Assembly: GCA_017451665.1 (NCBI GenBank)
Contig: JAFTNX010000203.1
Coordinates: forward strand, 1-9,179
DNA length: 9,179 nt
Origin: Oscillospiraceae bacterium
GTDB taxonomy: Bacteria; Bacillota; Clostridia; Oscillospirales; Ruminococcaceae
Direction of reading: 5' to 3'
Numbering within the stretch: position 1 is the first letter of the stretch; each line of letters starts with the position of its first letter. Positions 1-6,459 of the stretch are shown here, piece by piece. Both the position numbers and the translations under genes were made by a program. Below the pieces are notes generated by a model. The model saw nothing but the letters and a program-made list of their open reading frames with translations, ran no database searches and was not told the DNA's origin.

Positions 1-1
1 A

Positions 2-1057
2 GAAATGGCTCTGATTTGTGAAAACGACCAGATAGACCAGATTATTTTTGACCACGAGCTTACTGCAACTCAGATAAGAAACATTGAAGATGTTACAAAA
101 GTCCACACCATAGACAGAACCATGCTTATTCTTGACATTTTTGCAGGGCGTGCTACTACCCGTGAAGGACGTTTACAGGTTGAACTTGCACAGAACAAGT
201 ACAGACTTCCACGACTTGCAGGAATGGGCATAAAGCTGTCACGATTAGGTGGTGGTATCGGTACAAGAGGACCTGGTGAAACAAAGCTTGAAACGGACAA
301 GCGTCACATCAGAACAAGAATTTCAGCTTTAAGTGAGGAACTTAAGGAAATTGAAAAACGCCGTGAATTCCAGCGTGCAAGAAGAAAAAAAGACGGCGTT
401 TTGGTATGTGCGATTGTGGGGTACACAAATGTTGGAAAGTCTACCCTTTTAAACACTATGACACAGGCAGGAGTTTTGGCAGAAAACAAGCTTTTTGCGA
501 CACTTGAAACTACTTCAAGAGCAATTGAGCTTCCCGATGGAAGAAGTGTTATGCTTGTTGACACGGTAGGACTTATAAGACGACTTCCCCACCATCTTGT
601 TGAGGCTTTTAAGTCTACTCTTGAAGAGGCTGCAAACGCTGACGTGATTTTACACATCTGCGACGCTTCAAATGACAACTGTCAGGAGCAGGCTAAGGTT
701 ACTATGGAACTTTTAAAAGAGCTTGGTTGCGAGGATATTCCTGTTGTGACAGCGCTTAACAAGTGCGACCTTGTGCCTTACATCGATGATATGGATTTTT
801 CAGGGGAAAATTCTGTTGTTAAGATTTCTGCTAAAAACGGCGAAGGTCTTGACAGACTGCTCGAAGCTATTACTGAGGCTTTGCCAAAATCGGCTGTGAG
901 AATGAAAATTCTTCTTCCTTTTGACAAGGCAGGATTACTCAGCAAGATAAGAATTGACGGAAAGGTTTTCACCGAAGAATACACTGCTGACGGAATTGAA
1001 TGTGATGTTTTAGTTGACATCAAGATTTTATCGCAGGTTGAGATTTACAAGGTATAG
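2..1057 (+). CDS. hflX: GTPase HflX, 5' end cut by window edge
   Basis: HflX is a translational GTPase-family protein that binds the 50S ribosomal subunit and splits stalled or stress-damaged ribosomes. Counting from the first in-frame Met at position 5, the glycine-rich HflX motif lies at residues 82-96 (GGGIGTRGPGETKLE). The charged helix before the G domain is at about 97-130. G1 is GYTNVGKST at 139-147, G3 is DTVG at 186-189, G4 is NKCD at 252-255 and G5 is SAK at 275-277. The frame is open to the window edge, and full-length family members run to about 400-430 residues. The Met at position 5 falls inside the N-terminal domain, just before the conserved segment DHELTATQIRN, so the true start is upstream and roughly 60 or more residues are missing. 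It ends in TAG, with the ribosome binding site of the next gene touching the stop. The family assignment is very secure. Confidence 0.96.
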   Translation, partial: EMALICENDQIDQIIFDHELTATQIRNIEDVTKVHTIDRTMLILDIFAGRATTREGRLQVELAQNKYRLPRLAGMGIKLSRLGGGIGTRGPGETKLETDKRHIRTRISALSEELKEIEKRREFQRARRKKDGVLVCAIVGYTNVGKSTLLNTMTQAGVLAENKLFATLETTSRAIELPDGRSVMLVDTVGLIRRLPHHLVEAFKSTLEEAANADVILHICDASNDNCQEQAKVTMELLKELGCEDIPVVTALNKCDLVPYIDDMDFSGENSVVKISAKNGEGLDRLLEAITEALPKSAVRMKILLPFDKAGLLSKIRIDGKVFTEEYTADGIECDVLVDIKILSQVEIYKV

Positions 1058-1063
1058 GTGGGG
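1058..1063 (+). promoter_or_regulatory. Ribosome binding site deciding the start of the P-loop gene
   Basis: GTGGGG, preceded by AG from the hflX stop codon, forms an AGGTGGGG Shine-Dalgarno-like run six bases before the ATG at 1070. It argues against the in-frame GTG at 1058 as start and shows tight coupling to hflX. Confidence 0.6.
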
Positions 1064-1069
1064 TTTACT

Positions 1070-1864
1070 ATGGACAACAGACTTTACATCATAGAAGGGC
1101 TTCCCTGTTCCGGAAAAAGCACTACATCAGCTTTTGTGTCTGAATTTTTAAAAAGCAAGGGCAAAGTAGAATTTGTTGACGAAGGCAGTGGAAACCACCC
1201 TGCTGATTATGAATTTCACAGTTTTATTGATTTTTTAAATCTTAAAGACTTTTCTGATGATGAACAAAAGAAAATCACTGCTGTTTCAGAAAAAACTAAA
1301 AATGGCTACATTGTACCTCTTGCAGAATTTGGCGGAGAGCTTTTTGACAAGCTTATCAGATTTAAAATCTATGATTTTCTTGATTGGGACAAGGAAAATC
1401 CTGTTATCCTTGAAAAATGGCGTAGCTTTGTAGACAATTCAAAAGATGATACCATTTATGTTTTTAACTGCGTATTTTTACAAAACCCAATGTGTGAAAC
1501 TATGATGAGATTTGGTTTTAACAAAGACAAATCCTATGAGTTCATAAAAGAAATATCAGATATTATAAAGCCATTAAATCCTGCAATTATATATCTTAAA
1601 AATGATGATATTTCTTCATCAATAAAAAAAGCCTCACTTGAACGTGAAGGCTGGCTTGAAGCTGTTATTGATTATCACACAAACGGAAGTTACGGAAAAA
1701 GAATAAATGCTCAGGGTTTTGAAGGATATATCAGTTGTCTTGAAGAACGCCAGAAGCGTGAGCTAAGTATTTTATCAAGGCTTGACATTGATGCTCTTGT
1801 TTTAGAAAACTCTCATAGATGCTGGGAAAAAGCTTACAGAACAATCAAAGAATTTATAGGTTGA
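1070..1864 (+). CDS. P-loop nucleotide kinase-like protein of unknown function
   Basis: This 264-residue soluble protein starts with a beta strand and a Walker A motif, GLPCSGKS at residues 10-17. That arrangement is typical of the NMP/thymidylate-kinase-like branch of P-loop proteins, but no named family member is recognised. The rest has no membrane segment or signal peptide. Possible family signatures are the acidic segment VDEGSGNHPADY near residue 36 and the motif VIDYHTNGSYGK in the last third. The ATG at 1070 is chosen because GGTGGGG lies six bases upstream. A GTG at 1058 in the same frame directly abuts the hflX stop, but it overlaps that ribosome binding site. The gene follows hflX by 12 bases and is probably co-transcribed with it; a hairpin terminator follows. 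ATP or GTP binding is a safe inference. The substrate is not known, and phosphotransfer is only likely. Confidence 0.85.
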   Translation: MDNRLYIIEGLPCSGKSTTSAFVSEFLKSKGKVEFVDEGSGNHPADYEFHSFIDFLNLKDFSDDEQKKITAVSEKTKNGYIVPLAEFGGELFDKLIRFKIYDFLDWDKENPVILEKWRSFVDNSKDDTIYVFNCVFLQNPMCETMMRFGFNKDKSYEFIKEISDIIKPLNPAIIYLKNDDISSSIKKASLEREGWLEAVIDYHTNGSYGKRINAQGFEGYISCLEERQKRELSILSRLDIDALVLENSHRCWEKAYRTIKEFIG

Positions 1865-1887
1865 ATACACAAATTATAATAATTATT

Positions 1888-1925
1888 AAAGGCGTATGCG
1901 AAAAAATTGCATACGCCTTTGTTTT
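1888..1925. terminator. Intrinsic terminator between convergent units, probably bidirectional
   Basis: A perfect 12-bp stem (AAAGGCGTATGC at 1888-1899, its complement at 1909-1920) closes a 9-base loop. On the + strand it is followed by a T-run (GTTTTTTATTT), giving a strong terminator for the hflX unit. Read on the - strand it lies just past the stop of the permease gene ending at 1926 and is followed by TTTAATAATT, a weaker but usable U-rich tail. It probably serves both transcripts. Confidence 0.88.
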
Positions 1926-2669
1926 TTATTTAGAATACTTTTCTATTCCCGTAAGATACAAAAATCTCGAAATCAAAGCTGATACAGCAAACAAAACTAC
2001 TGAGCCTGCTGCGAGAATAAACTTTGTATAAGAAGGAAAATCGCCTTTTAAAAGCTTTGTGAGTGTTTTATCAACAAAATCAGTCACTCCGTCAGGATTC
2101 TGAAGGAAAATAAGAATTGCAACTATTGCAATAAACATATACATTACAATCTTGATAATTCCACCTGTCTTTTCGCCAAAACGTACTGAAAAAGGAAAAT
2201 CTATTGCTATACACACAAGCTGAATAAAAAACATAGCTACAAACAGCTTTAGCAACGCTGGTATATCAAATTCTCCTACACAGTCACCAACAAATCTGAG
2301 AATATAGCTGAAAAGAATACAGAATGAAAAGTACAAAGCGCTATGAAATGCCATAAAAATGTATTTTGAGAATACAAAGCCTGCAATACCTTGTGGTGTA
2401 GAAGCTGTAAAATAGCCCCATTTCTTTGTTCTGTCACCTGCCGAAAACCATTCAATTGTTATCCACGATGCAATAAAACCAAGTACAATCATTGCGTATC
2501 TCAGAATTGTCCCTTCATAGACAAAAATCATAAAGTTTTTTTCGGGCACTGATTCCTCATCAATGAACACCAGAAATAGCGGGAGAAAAACTGCACAGAA
2601 AGCTATAACGACAGTAAGAACAAGTCGGAATTTATTCTGAACAAGTTCTTTATAAAGAAAGCCACTCAT
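1926..2669 (-). CDS. ABC-2-type transporter permease, second of a pair
   Basis: This 247-residue integral membrane protein has about six hydrophobic segments, near residues 15-35, 55-73, 97-125, 139-158, 169-189 and 215-239. A short basic N-terminus (MSGFLYKELVQNKFR) is typical of ABC-2 half-permeases. The cytoplasmic signature KWGYFTASTP...SKYIF at 83-105 recalls the pattern of ABC2_membrane_5-type permeases, and the preceding gene has a similar block at the same position, so the two are probably paralogous halves of one exporter. Its ATG overlaps the stop of the preceding gene in TGATG, with a purine-rich GAGGAGAGAGG upstream, so translation is coupled. No ATPase gene is present beside it. 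The substrate cannot be read from the sequence; antimicrobial-peptide or cell-envelope stress functions are known for GntR-linked relatives. Confidence 0.82.
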   Translation of the reverse strand: MSGFLYKELVQNKFRLVLTVVIAFCAVFLPLFLVFIDEESVPEKNFMIFVYEGTILRYAMIVLGFIASWITIEWFSAGDRTKKWGYFTASTPQGIAGFVFSKYIFMAFHSALYFSFCILFSYILRFVGDCVGEFDIPALLKLFVAMFFIQLVCIAIDFPFSVRFGEKTGGIIKIVMYMFIAIVAILIFLQNPDGVTDFVDKTLTKLLKGDFPSYTKFILAAGSVVLFAVSALISRFLYLTGIEKYSK

Positions 2670-3436
2670 CAGTCCTCTCTCCTCTCGTAATTCTTTTTAG
2701 TGATTAAAAAGCTTACAAAAAGTATCACAAGCATAAGCACAAAAGCGATTGCACCCACATAAGCAGGAATTGTAATAAACTCTACATACTTATTGAGAAT
2801 TGTCGGAGAATCAGATGTTTCAATTTCTGCAAATACCTTTTCAATTTTAGTGCTTAATTCTGACGCACTCGAAAATGCAAATTCCAGAACAAGCACTAAA
2901 GCTACAATCACGACACCTGCAATTACACTGAGTTTTTTAAAGGATTTAAGGTCTGTTGCACGAACAAGAATTGACTGACGGATAATATCGTAAATTAAAA
3001 AGAAATCCACAGCGCAAATATACAGATAAACAGGTGCAAAGCTATAATCGCTCTTTCCAAGAAGAAAAACAGGCACAGACATCACAGCAACAAGTATTCC
3101 ACCAACAGCTATAACAATAGCTTTTGTTATGTATTTCGCCATTGCTCTGTCCTTTGAAGTAAGAGGCAGTATAAGAGAATATCTATGCCAGCCACATGCC
3201 ATATCAGATTTTAAAACTATATCATCACTTGTCAATGCACCTGCAACCACCAGCGAAAGCATATATGTCATAACAAGCGAAAAACCATATACATTCTGAT
3301 TACTATCAATCTCCAATGTAATAAGAACATAAGATGCAAGGAGCATAAAAGCTGTCATACCTATAATCATAAGAAGAGTTGCAAAGTAAGACTTCTTTAA
3401 AATTTTCAGTTCTCTGAAAACCATAGATTTAATCAT
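2669..3436 (-). CDS. ABC-2-type transporter permease, first of a pair
   Basis: This 255-residue membrane protein has about six predicted spans, near residues 18-40, 50-68, 103-126, 132-150, 169-190 and 224-247. A basic leader (MIKSMVFRELKILKKS) precedes them and the tail is charged. The block GWHRYSLILPLTSKDRAMAKYI at 82-103, interrupted by no span, matches the ABC2_membrane_5-like pattern and parallels the KW...SKYI block of the next gene. The start is placed at the ATG at 3436, which overlaps the TAA stop of the GntR-type gene (TAATG) and has AAGGAG eight bases upstream. A GTG three codons earlier (3445) is in frame but too close to that ribosome binding site. Both permeases lie in one coupled unit with the regulator. 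The expected ATPase gene is missing from its usual place between regulator and permease. Confidence 0.82.
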   Translation of the reverse strand: MIKSMVFRELKILKKSYFATLLMIIGMTAFMLLASYVLITLEIDSNQNVYGFSLVMTYMLSLVVAGALTSDDIVLKSDMACGWHRYSLILPLTSKDRAMAKYITKAIVIAVGGILVAVMSVPVFLLGKSDYSFAPVYLYICAVDFFLIYDIIRQSILVRATDLKSFKKLSVIAGVVIVALVLVLEFAFSSASELSTKIEKVFAEIETSDSPTILNKYVEFITIPAYVGAIAFVLMLVILFVSFLITKKNYERRED

Positions 3437-3879
3437 TACGCCCACTCCTTCTTATCACGATTTACATAATAAAGCATAATTTCTTCAAGTGTTGTAGGGT
3501 CAAGTATCATTCCACTATACTTATATGAAGCCTCTTCACGGTTAGAAACCATAACCTCTGCACCGAAAGAATTTACTCTTGCACTGACAATATCAGCAGG
3601 GTCGATTTCTGAAAGCTGTTCTTCACGGTAAAGTTCCATATTCTGTGCCTTAACAAAGCTACCTCTTCCAGTATAGGACTCAATAAATCCGTCACGTTCA
3701 AGTTCTTCGTATGCACGCTTGGTTGTCATAAAACTGATTCTTAACTGAGTAGCGAGAATTCGCATTGACGGAAGGGCGTCCCCTTCTTTCAGCTTACCCT
3801 CAAGAATCATTGTTTTTATCTGGTTTACAATCTGAAGATAGATTGGTTCACCAGACGCATTGCTGATATTGATATTCAT
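3436..3879 (-). CDS. GntR (YtrA-like) regulator fused to an ABC ATPase C-terminal tail
   Basis: Residues 11-76 form a GntR-type winged helix-turn-helix: EPIYLQIVNQIKTMILEG, then LPSMRILATQLRIS, the recognition region MTTKRAYEELERDGFI, and the wing TGRGSFV. YtrA-type regulators are usually about 120-130 residues, with a short helical C-terminus, and repress a neighbouring ABC transporter. Here the helical tail seems to stop around residue 85-90. What follows (IDPADIV, FGAEVMVSNR, then DPTTLEEIMLYYV at 127-139) resembles the extreme C-terminus of ABC-2-type ATPases. The protein therefore looks like regulator head plus ATPase tail, with no Walker A, signature or Walker B motif. The ATG has AAGGAG about ten bases upstream. 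The gene ends in TAATG overlap with the first permease. DNA binding is probably kept; effector or dimer function may be altered. The GntR call is firm; the tail origin is recognised by eye. Confidence 0.85.
   Translation of the reverse strand: MNINISNASGEPIYLQIVNQIKTMILEGKLKEGDALPSMRILATQLRISFMTTKRAYEELERDGFIESYTGRGSFVKAQNMELYREEQLSEIDPADIVSARVNSFGAEVMVSNREEASYKYSGMILDPTTLEEIMLYYVNRDKKEWA
3441..3609 (-). other. Segment resembling an ABC-2 ATPase C-terminus inside the GntR-type gene
   Basis: This part encodes about residues 91-147 of the GntR-type gene. It carries the pattern IDxxDIV...FGxEVxVxNR...LDPTTLEEIMLYYV, which is typical of the last 50-60 residues of ABC-2 transporter ATPases (CcmA-like) and is not expected in a YtrA-type regulator. 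It is read in frame and is not interrupted by stops. The junction with the winged-helix part is probably near 3600-3627. Confidence 0.65.
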
Positions 3880-3940
3880 AAGGTGTGCACTCCTTTTGAG
3901 ATTTTATGCTTATGAGCATTTCAAACTACTCAAAAGCTAA

Positions 3941-3988
3941 AATTGTATAACCTCGATGTATACAATTGCAACACCAAAGCTATACAAT
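3941..3988 (-). promoter_or_regulatory. Probable operator and promoter of the GntR-permease unit
   Basis: A perfect 9-bp inverted repeat, AATTGTATA at 3941-3949 and TATACAATT at 3959-3967, is separated by nine bases. A third copy of the half-site, TATACAAT, lies at 3981-3988. On the - strand a TTGCAA box (3966-3971) and TACAAT (3942-3947), 18 bases apart, could be the promoter; an alternative is TTGACA at 3988-3993 with TGCAAT 17 bases on. Operators overlapping the promoter are usual for autoregulated YtrA-type GntR proteins. The repeats are seen; their binding by the neighbouring regulator is inferred. Confidence 0.55.
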
Positions 3989-4032
3989 GTCAAGGGGGTA
4001 AATAAAAAATTTTTTATTTTGTAAAAATACAC

Positions 4033-4069
4033 AAAAAAAGCACGGTTCATCAAAGAATGATACCGTACT
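4033..4069 (-). terminator. Intrinsic terminator after nfnB
   Basis: On the - strand AGTACGGT (4069-4062) pairs with ACCGTGCT (4046-4039), with one G-T pair. The stem is extended by TCAT/ATGA after a single bulged base, closes a six-base loop, and is followed by seven T residues. It lies about 20 bases past the nfnB stop and separates nfnAB from the GntR unit. Confidence 0.85.
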
Positions 4070-4087
4070 TTTAAATAATCCGTATAA

Positions 4088-5476
4088 TTAATTATTGCTC
4101 TTGATATACTCATCGATTGATTTTGCAGCAGTTTTTCCTGCACCCATAGCGAGAATAACAGTAGCAGCACCTGTTACAGCGTCACCACCTGCATAAACTC
4201 CGTCCTTAGTGGTTTTCATAGCTTCGTTAACAACGAGGCAACCACGATTATTTGTTTCAAGTCCTGTTGTGGTACGCTTGATAAGTGGGTTAGGGCTTGT
4301 GCCGATTGCCATAATAACAGTGTCAACTTCAAGCTCATATTCCGAGCCTTTAATTTCAACCGGTGAACGTCTGCCTGATGCGTCAGGTTCGCCAAGCTCC
4401 ATTTTAACGCATTCAACAGCTCTTACATTACCCTCATCGTCGCCAAGAATTTTTTCGGGATTATTGAGAATAAGAAACTCAATTCCCTCCTCCATAGCAT
4501 GGTGAACCTCTTCCTTTCTTGCAGGAAGCTCGTCAAGTGAACGTCTATAAACGATATAAACCTTATCAGCACCAAGTCGCATAGCACTTCTTGCAGCGTC
4601 CATAGCAACGTTACCGCCACCAACAACAGCAACCTTATTTGACTTCTTAACAGGTGTATCATAGTCTTCAAGGTAAGCCTTCATAAGATTTATACGGGTA
4701 AGGTATTCGTTTGCAGAATATACGCCTACAAGACCTTCCCCCTCAATTCCCATAAAGCGTGGAAGTCCGGCACCTGAGCCGATAAAAATAGCCTCATAGC
4801 CTTCATCAAGAAGCTCGTCAACAGACATAACCTTTCCGATAACCATATTTGTCATAACCTTAACGCCCATAGCCTTAAGGTTTTCAATTTCGCTCTGGAC
4901 AATTGCCTTTGGAAGTCGGAACTCAGGAATACCATACATCAGAACACCACCTGCTGTATGGAATGCCTCATAAATTGTAACGTCATAGCCAAGCTTTGCA
5001 AGGTCGCCAGCGCAGGTAAGACCAGCAGGGCCAGAGCCTACAATTGCAACCTTATGGCCGTTATTATCTGGTTTTTCGGCAGAAACTCCACCGTTTTTCA
5101 TAACATAATCAGCACAGAAGCGTTCAAGTCTGCCGATTGCAACAGGTTCGCCCTTAATTCCTCTTACGCATTTGCTTTCGCACTGTCTTTCTTGTGGGCA
5201 TACTCTACCTGAAATTGCAGGAAGGCTGTTTGTAGAAGTGATAATTCTATAAGCCTCTTCAAATTCGCCCATTGAAACCTTTTCAATAAATTCAGGTATT
5301 CTTACGCTTACAGGGCAACCACTCACGCAAGGTTTATTCTTACAGTTAAGGCATCTTTTTGCTTCAGCAACAGCCTCATCAGCTGTATATCCAAGACAAA
5401 CCTCCTCAAAGTTTCTTGCTCTGACCTTTGGGTCCTGCTCTGTTACAGGGATTTTAGTAAGACGCATATCAGCCAT
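4088..5476 (-). CDS. nfnB: NfnB: NADPH-binding subunit of NADH-dependent reduced ferredoxin:NADP+ oxidoreductase (GltA-like)
   Basis: This 462-residue flavoprotein resembles the small subunit of glutamate synthase and is often annotated gltA. Next to nfnA it is best read as NfnB, the electron-bifurcating subunit that carries FAD and two [4Fe-4S] clusters and binds NADP(H). Visible are the cysteine-rich N-terminus (C42, C45, C50, C54, then C93, C99, C103), the FAD Rossmann motif GSGPAG at 147-152, the NADPH motif GGGNVA at 286-291, and the C-terminal FAD motif VYAGGD at 427-432. Length fits the family. The ATG at 5476 lies eight bases inside the end of nfnA (ATGGCTGA) and has a strong AGGAGG ribosome binding site within the nfnA coding region, so the two are translationally coupled. 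No large glutamate synthase subunit is nearby, which supports NfnB over GltD. Confidence 0.93.
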   Translation of the reverse strand: MADMRLTKIPVTEQDPKVRARNFEEVCLGYTADEAVAEAKRCLNCKNKPCVSGCPVSVRIPEFIEKVSMGEFEEAYRIITSTNSLPAISGRVCPQERQCESKCVRGIKGEPVAIGRLERFCADYVMKNGGVSAEKPDNNGHKVAIVGSGPAGLTCAGDLAKLGYDVTIYEAFHTAGGVLMYGIPEFRLPKAIVQSEIENLKAMGVKVMTNMVIGKVMSVDELLDEGYEAIFIGSGAGLPRFMGIEGEGLVGVYSANEYLTRINLMKAYLEDYDTPVKKSNKVAVVGGGNVAMDAARSAMRLGADKVYIVYRRSLDELPARKEEVHHAMEEGIEFLILNNPEKILGDDEGNVRAVECVKMELGEPDASGRRSPVEIKGSEYELEVDTVIMAIGTSPNPLIKRTTTGLETNNRGCLVVNEAMKTTKDGVYAGGDAVTGAATVILAMGAGKTAAKSIDEYIKSNN

Positions 5477-6308
5477 TTCTTACACCTCCTGTAAGTCTGC
5501 AAATATGGTTTTTCTCGTGGTTTTTATATGTATTATTTCTTCTCATAAGCTCGTCAAAGTCAACCTCGTGTCCGTCAAAGTCAGGTCCGTCAACGCAAGC
5601 ATACTTTGTAACGCCACCAACTGTAACTCTACAACCACCACACATACCTGTTCCGTCAACCATAATAGGGTTAAGTGAAACGATTGTCTTTATTCCATAA
5701 GGTTTTGTAACTTCACAAACAAACTTCATCATAGGAACCGGCCCGATAGCAACAACTGCGTCGTAGTTATTCCCCTTATCGATAAGGTCTTTAAGCACAT
5801 TTGTAACAAAGCCCTTTGTTCCATAGCTACCGTCATCGGTTGTAACATAAAGGTTAGTTGAAACCTTTTTCATTTCATCTTCCAGAATAACAATATCCTT
5901 ATTTCTGAAGCCTGCGATAACATCAACTTCACAGCCCATATTAAAAAGTGCCTTAGCCTGTGGATAAGCGATTGCACAGCCTACTCCACCACCAACAACA
6001 GCAACCTTCTTTACATTTTCATCAAAGTGTGTAGGAACACCAAGTGGGCCAACAAAATCAAGGATACTATCCCCTTCATCAAGCTTTGCAAGTCTTCCTG
6101 TTGAAAGTCCAATTGTCTGGAAAATTATAGTAACTGTTCCTTTTTCTCTATCATAATCAGCAATTGTCAGAGGAATTCTTTCTCCCTTTTCGTCCACTCT
6201 GAAAATAATAAACTGTCCTGCAAGTGCTTTTTTTGCGATATGTGGAGCATAAACCTCCATAAGCACTACCTGTTCATTAAGCATTTTCTTTCTCATTATT
6301 TTATACAC
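5469..6308 (-). CDS. nfnA: NfnA: NADH-binding subunit of NADH-dependent reduced ferredoxin:NADP+ oxidoreductase
   Basis: This 279-residue ferredoxin-NADP reductase-like subunit is often annotated as sulfide dehydrogenase or dihydroorotate dehydrogenase electron transfer subunit. With NfnB it couples NADH and reduced ferredoxin oxidation to reduction of two NADP+ (reversible, cytoplasmic). The FAD-binding motif RIPLTIADYD is at residues 44-53 and the nucleotide-binding loop GGGVGCA at 106-112. The C-terminal [2Fe-2S] region has C223, C226 and C238, with D218 a candidate for the Asp ligand known in Nfn. The start is the GTG at 6308: GGGGG lies eight bases upstream and the resulting MYKI start matches the family. 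The next in-frame ATG (6296) is about 20 bases from that site. The gene overlaps nfnB by eight bases. Confidence 0.92.
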   Translation of the reverse strand: MYKIMRKKMLNEQVVLMEVYAPHIAKKALAGQFIIFRVDEKGERIPLTIADYDREKGTVTIIFQTIGLSTGRLAKLDEGDSILDFVGPLGVPTHFDENVKKVAVVGGGVGCAIAYPQAKALFNMGCEVDVIAGFRNKDIVILEDEMKKVSTNLYVTTDDGSYGTKGFVTNVLKDLIDKGNNYDAVVAIGPVPMMKFVCEVTKPYGIKTIVSLNPIMVDGTGMCGGCRVTVGGVTKYACVDGPDFDGHEVDFDELMRRNNTYKNHEKNHICRLTGGVRNG

Positions 6309-6342
6309 TTAACAAACCCCCTTTTTTCCTCATAACATTATA
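6309..6342 (-). promoter_or_regulatory. Leader and possible -10 box of nfnAB; ribosome binding site for the GTG start
   Basis: On the - strand AAAAAGGGGG ends eight bases before the GTG start at 6308 and decides that start. A perfect TATAAT is present at 6342-6337, but no good -35 lies 16-18 bases upstream. An alternative pairing is TTGAGA (6357-6352) with TATGAG 17 bases on. The unit very probably has its own promoter here because a terminator closes gdhA just upstream, but the exact boxes are uncertain. Confidence 0.5.
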
Positions 6343-6407
6343 CTACAATACTCTCAATAATTCATGCAAAAAGCCATAAGTTCACAAAAATGTGACTATT
6401 TAAACAA

Positions 6408-6438
6408 AATAAAAGCCCCTATCGTAAAGATAGAGGCT
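6408..6438 (-). terminator. Intrinsic terminator after gdhA
   Basis: On the - strand AGCCTCTATC (6438-6429) pairs over 10 bp with GATAGGGGCT (6423-6414), with one G-T pair and a five-base loop, and is followed by TTTTATTTTG. It starts about 20 bases past the gdhA stop and makes read-through into nfnA unlikely. Confidence 0.88.
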
Positions 6439-6459
6439 CATATGTACTAAACAAAAGTA

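Noticed and set aside
1819..2031. Possible small + strand gene overlapping the end of the P-loop gene
   Set aside because: It reads through the strong terminator hairpin at 1888-1920 and into the opposite permease gene; no ribosome binding site.
3937..4170. Possible small - strand gene spanning the spacer between nfnB and the GntR-type gene
   Set aside because: It runs through the nfnB 3' end, the terminator and the operator region, so it is not a credible protein.
4209..4505. Open frame on the + strand opposite nfnB
   Set aside because: Antisense to a well-conserved gene, low-complexity Ser/Thr-rich product and no start signal.
4088..5476. Glutamate synthase small subunit (GltD/GltA) as the sole function of the 462-residue flavoprotein
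   Set aside because: The coupled NfnA subunit and the lack of a large glutamate synthase gene nearby favour NfnB.
6382..6395. TCACA-AAAA-TGTGA inverted repeat upstream of nfnA, considered as a Rex or CRP-type site
   Set aside because: The arms are only five bases, in inverse orientation for a CRP site, and do not fit the clostridial Rex consensus; chance in AT-rich DNA is likely.
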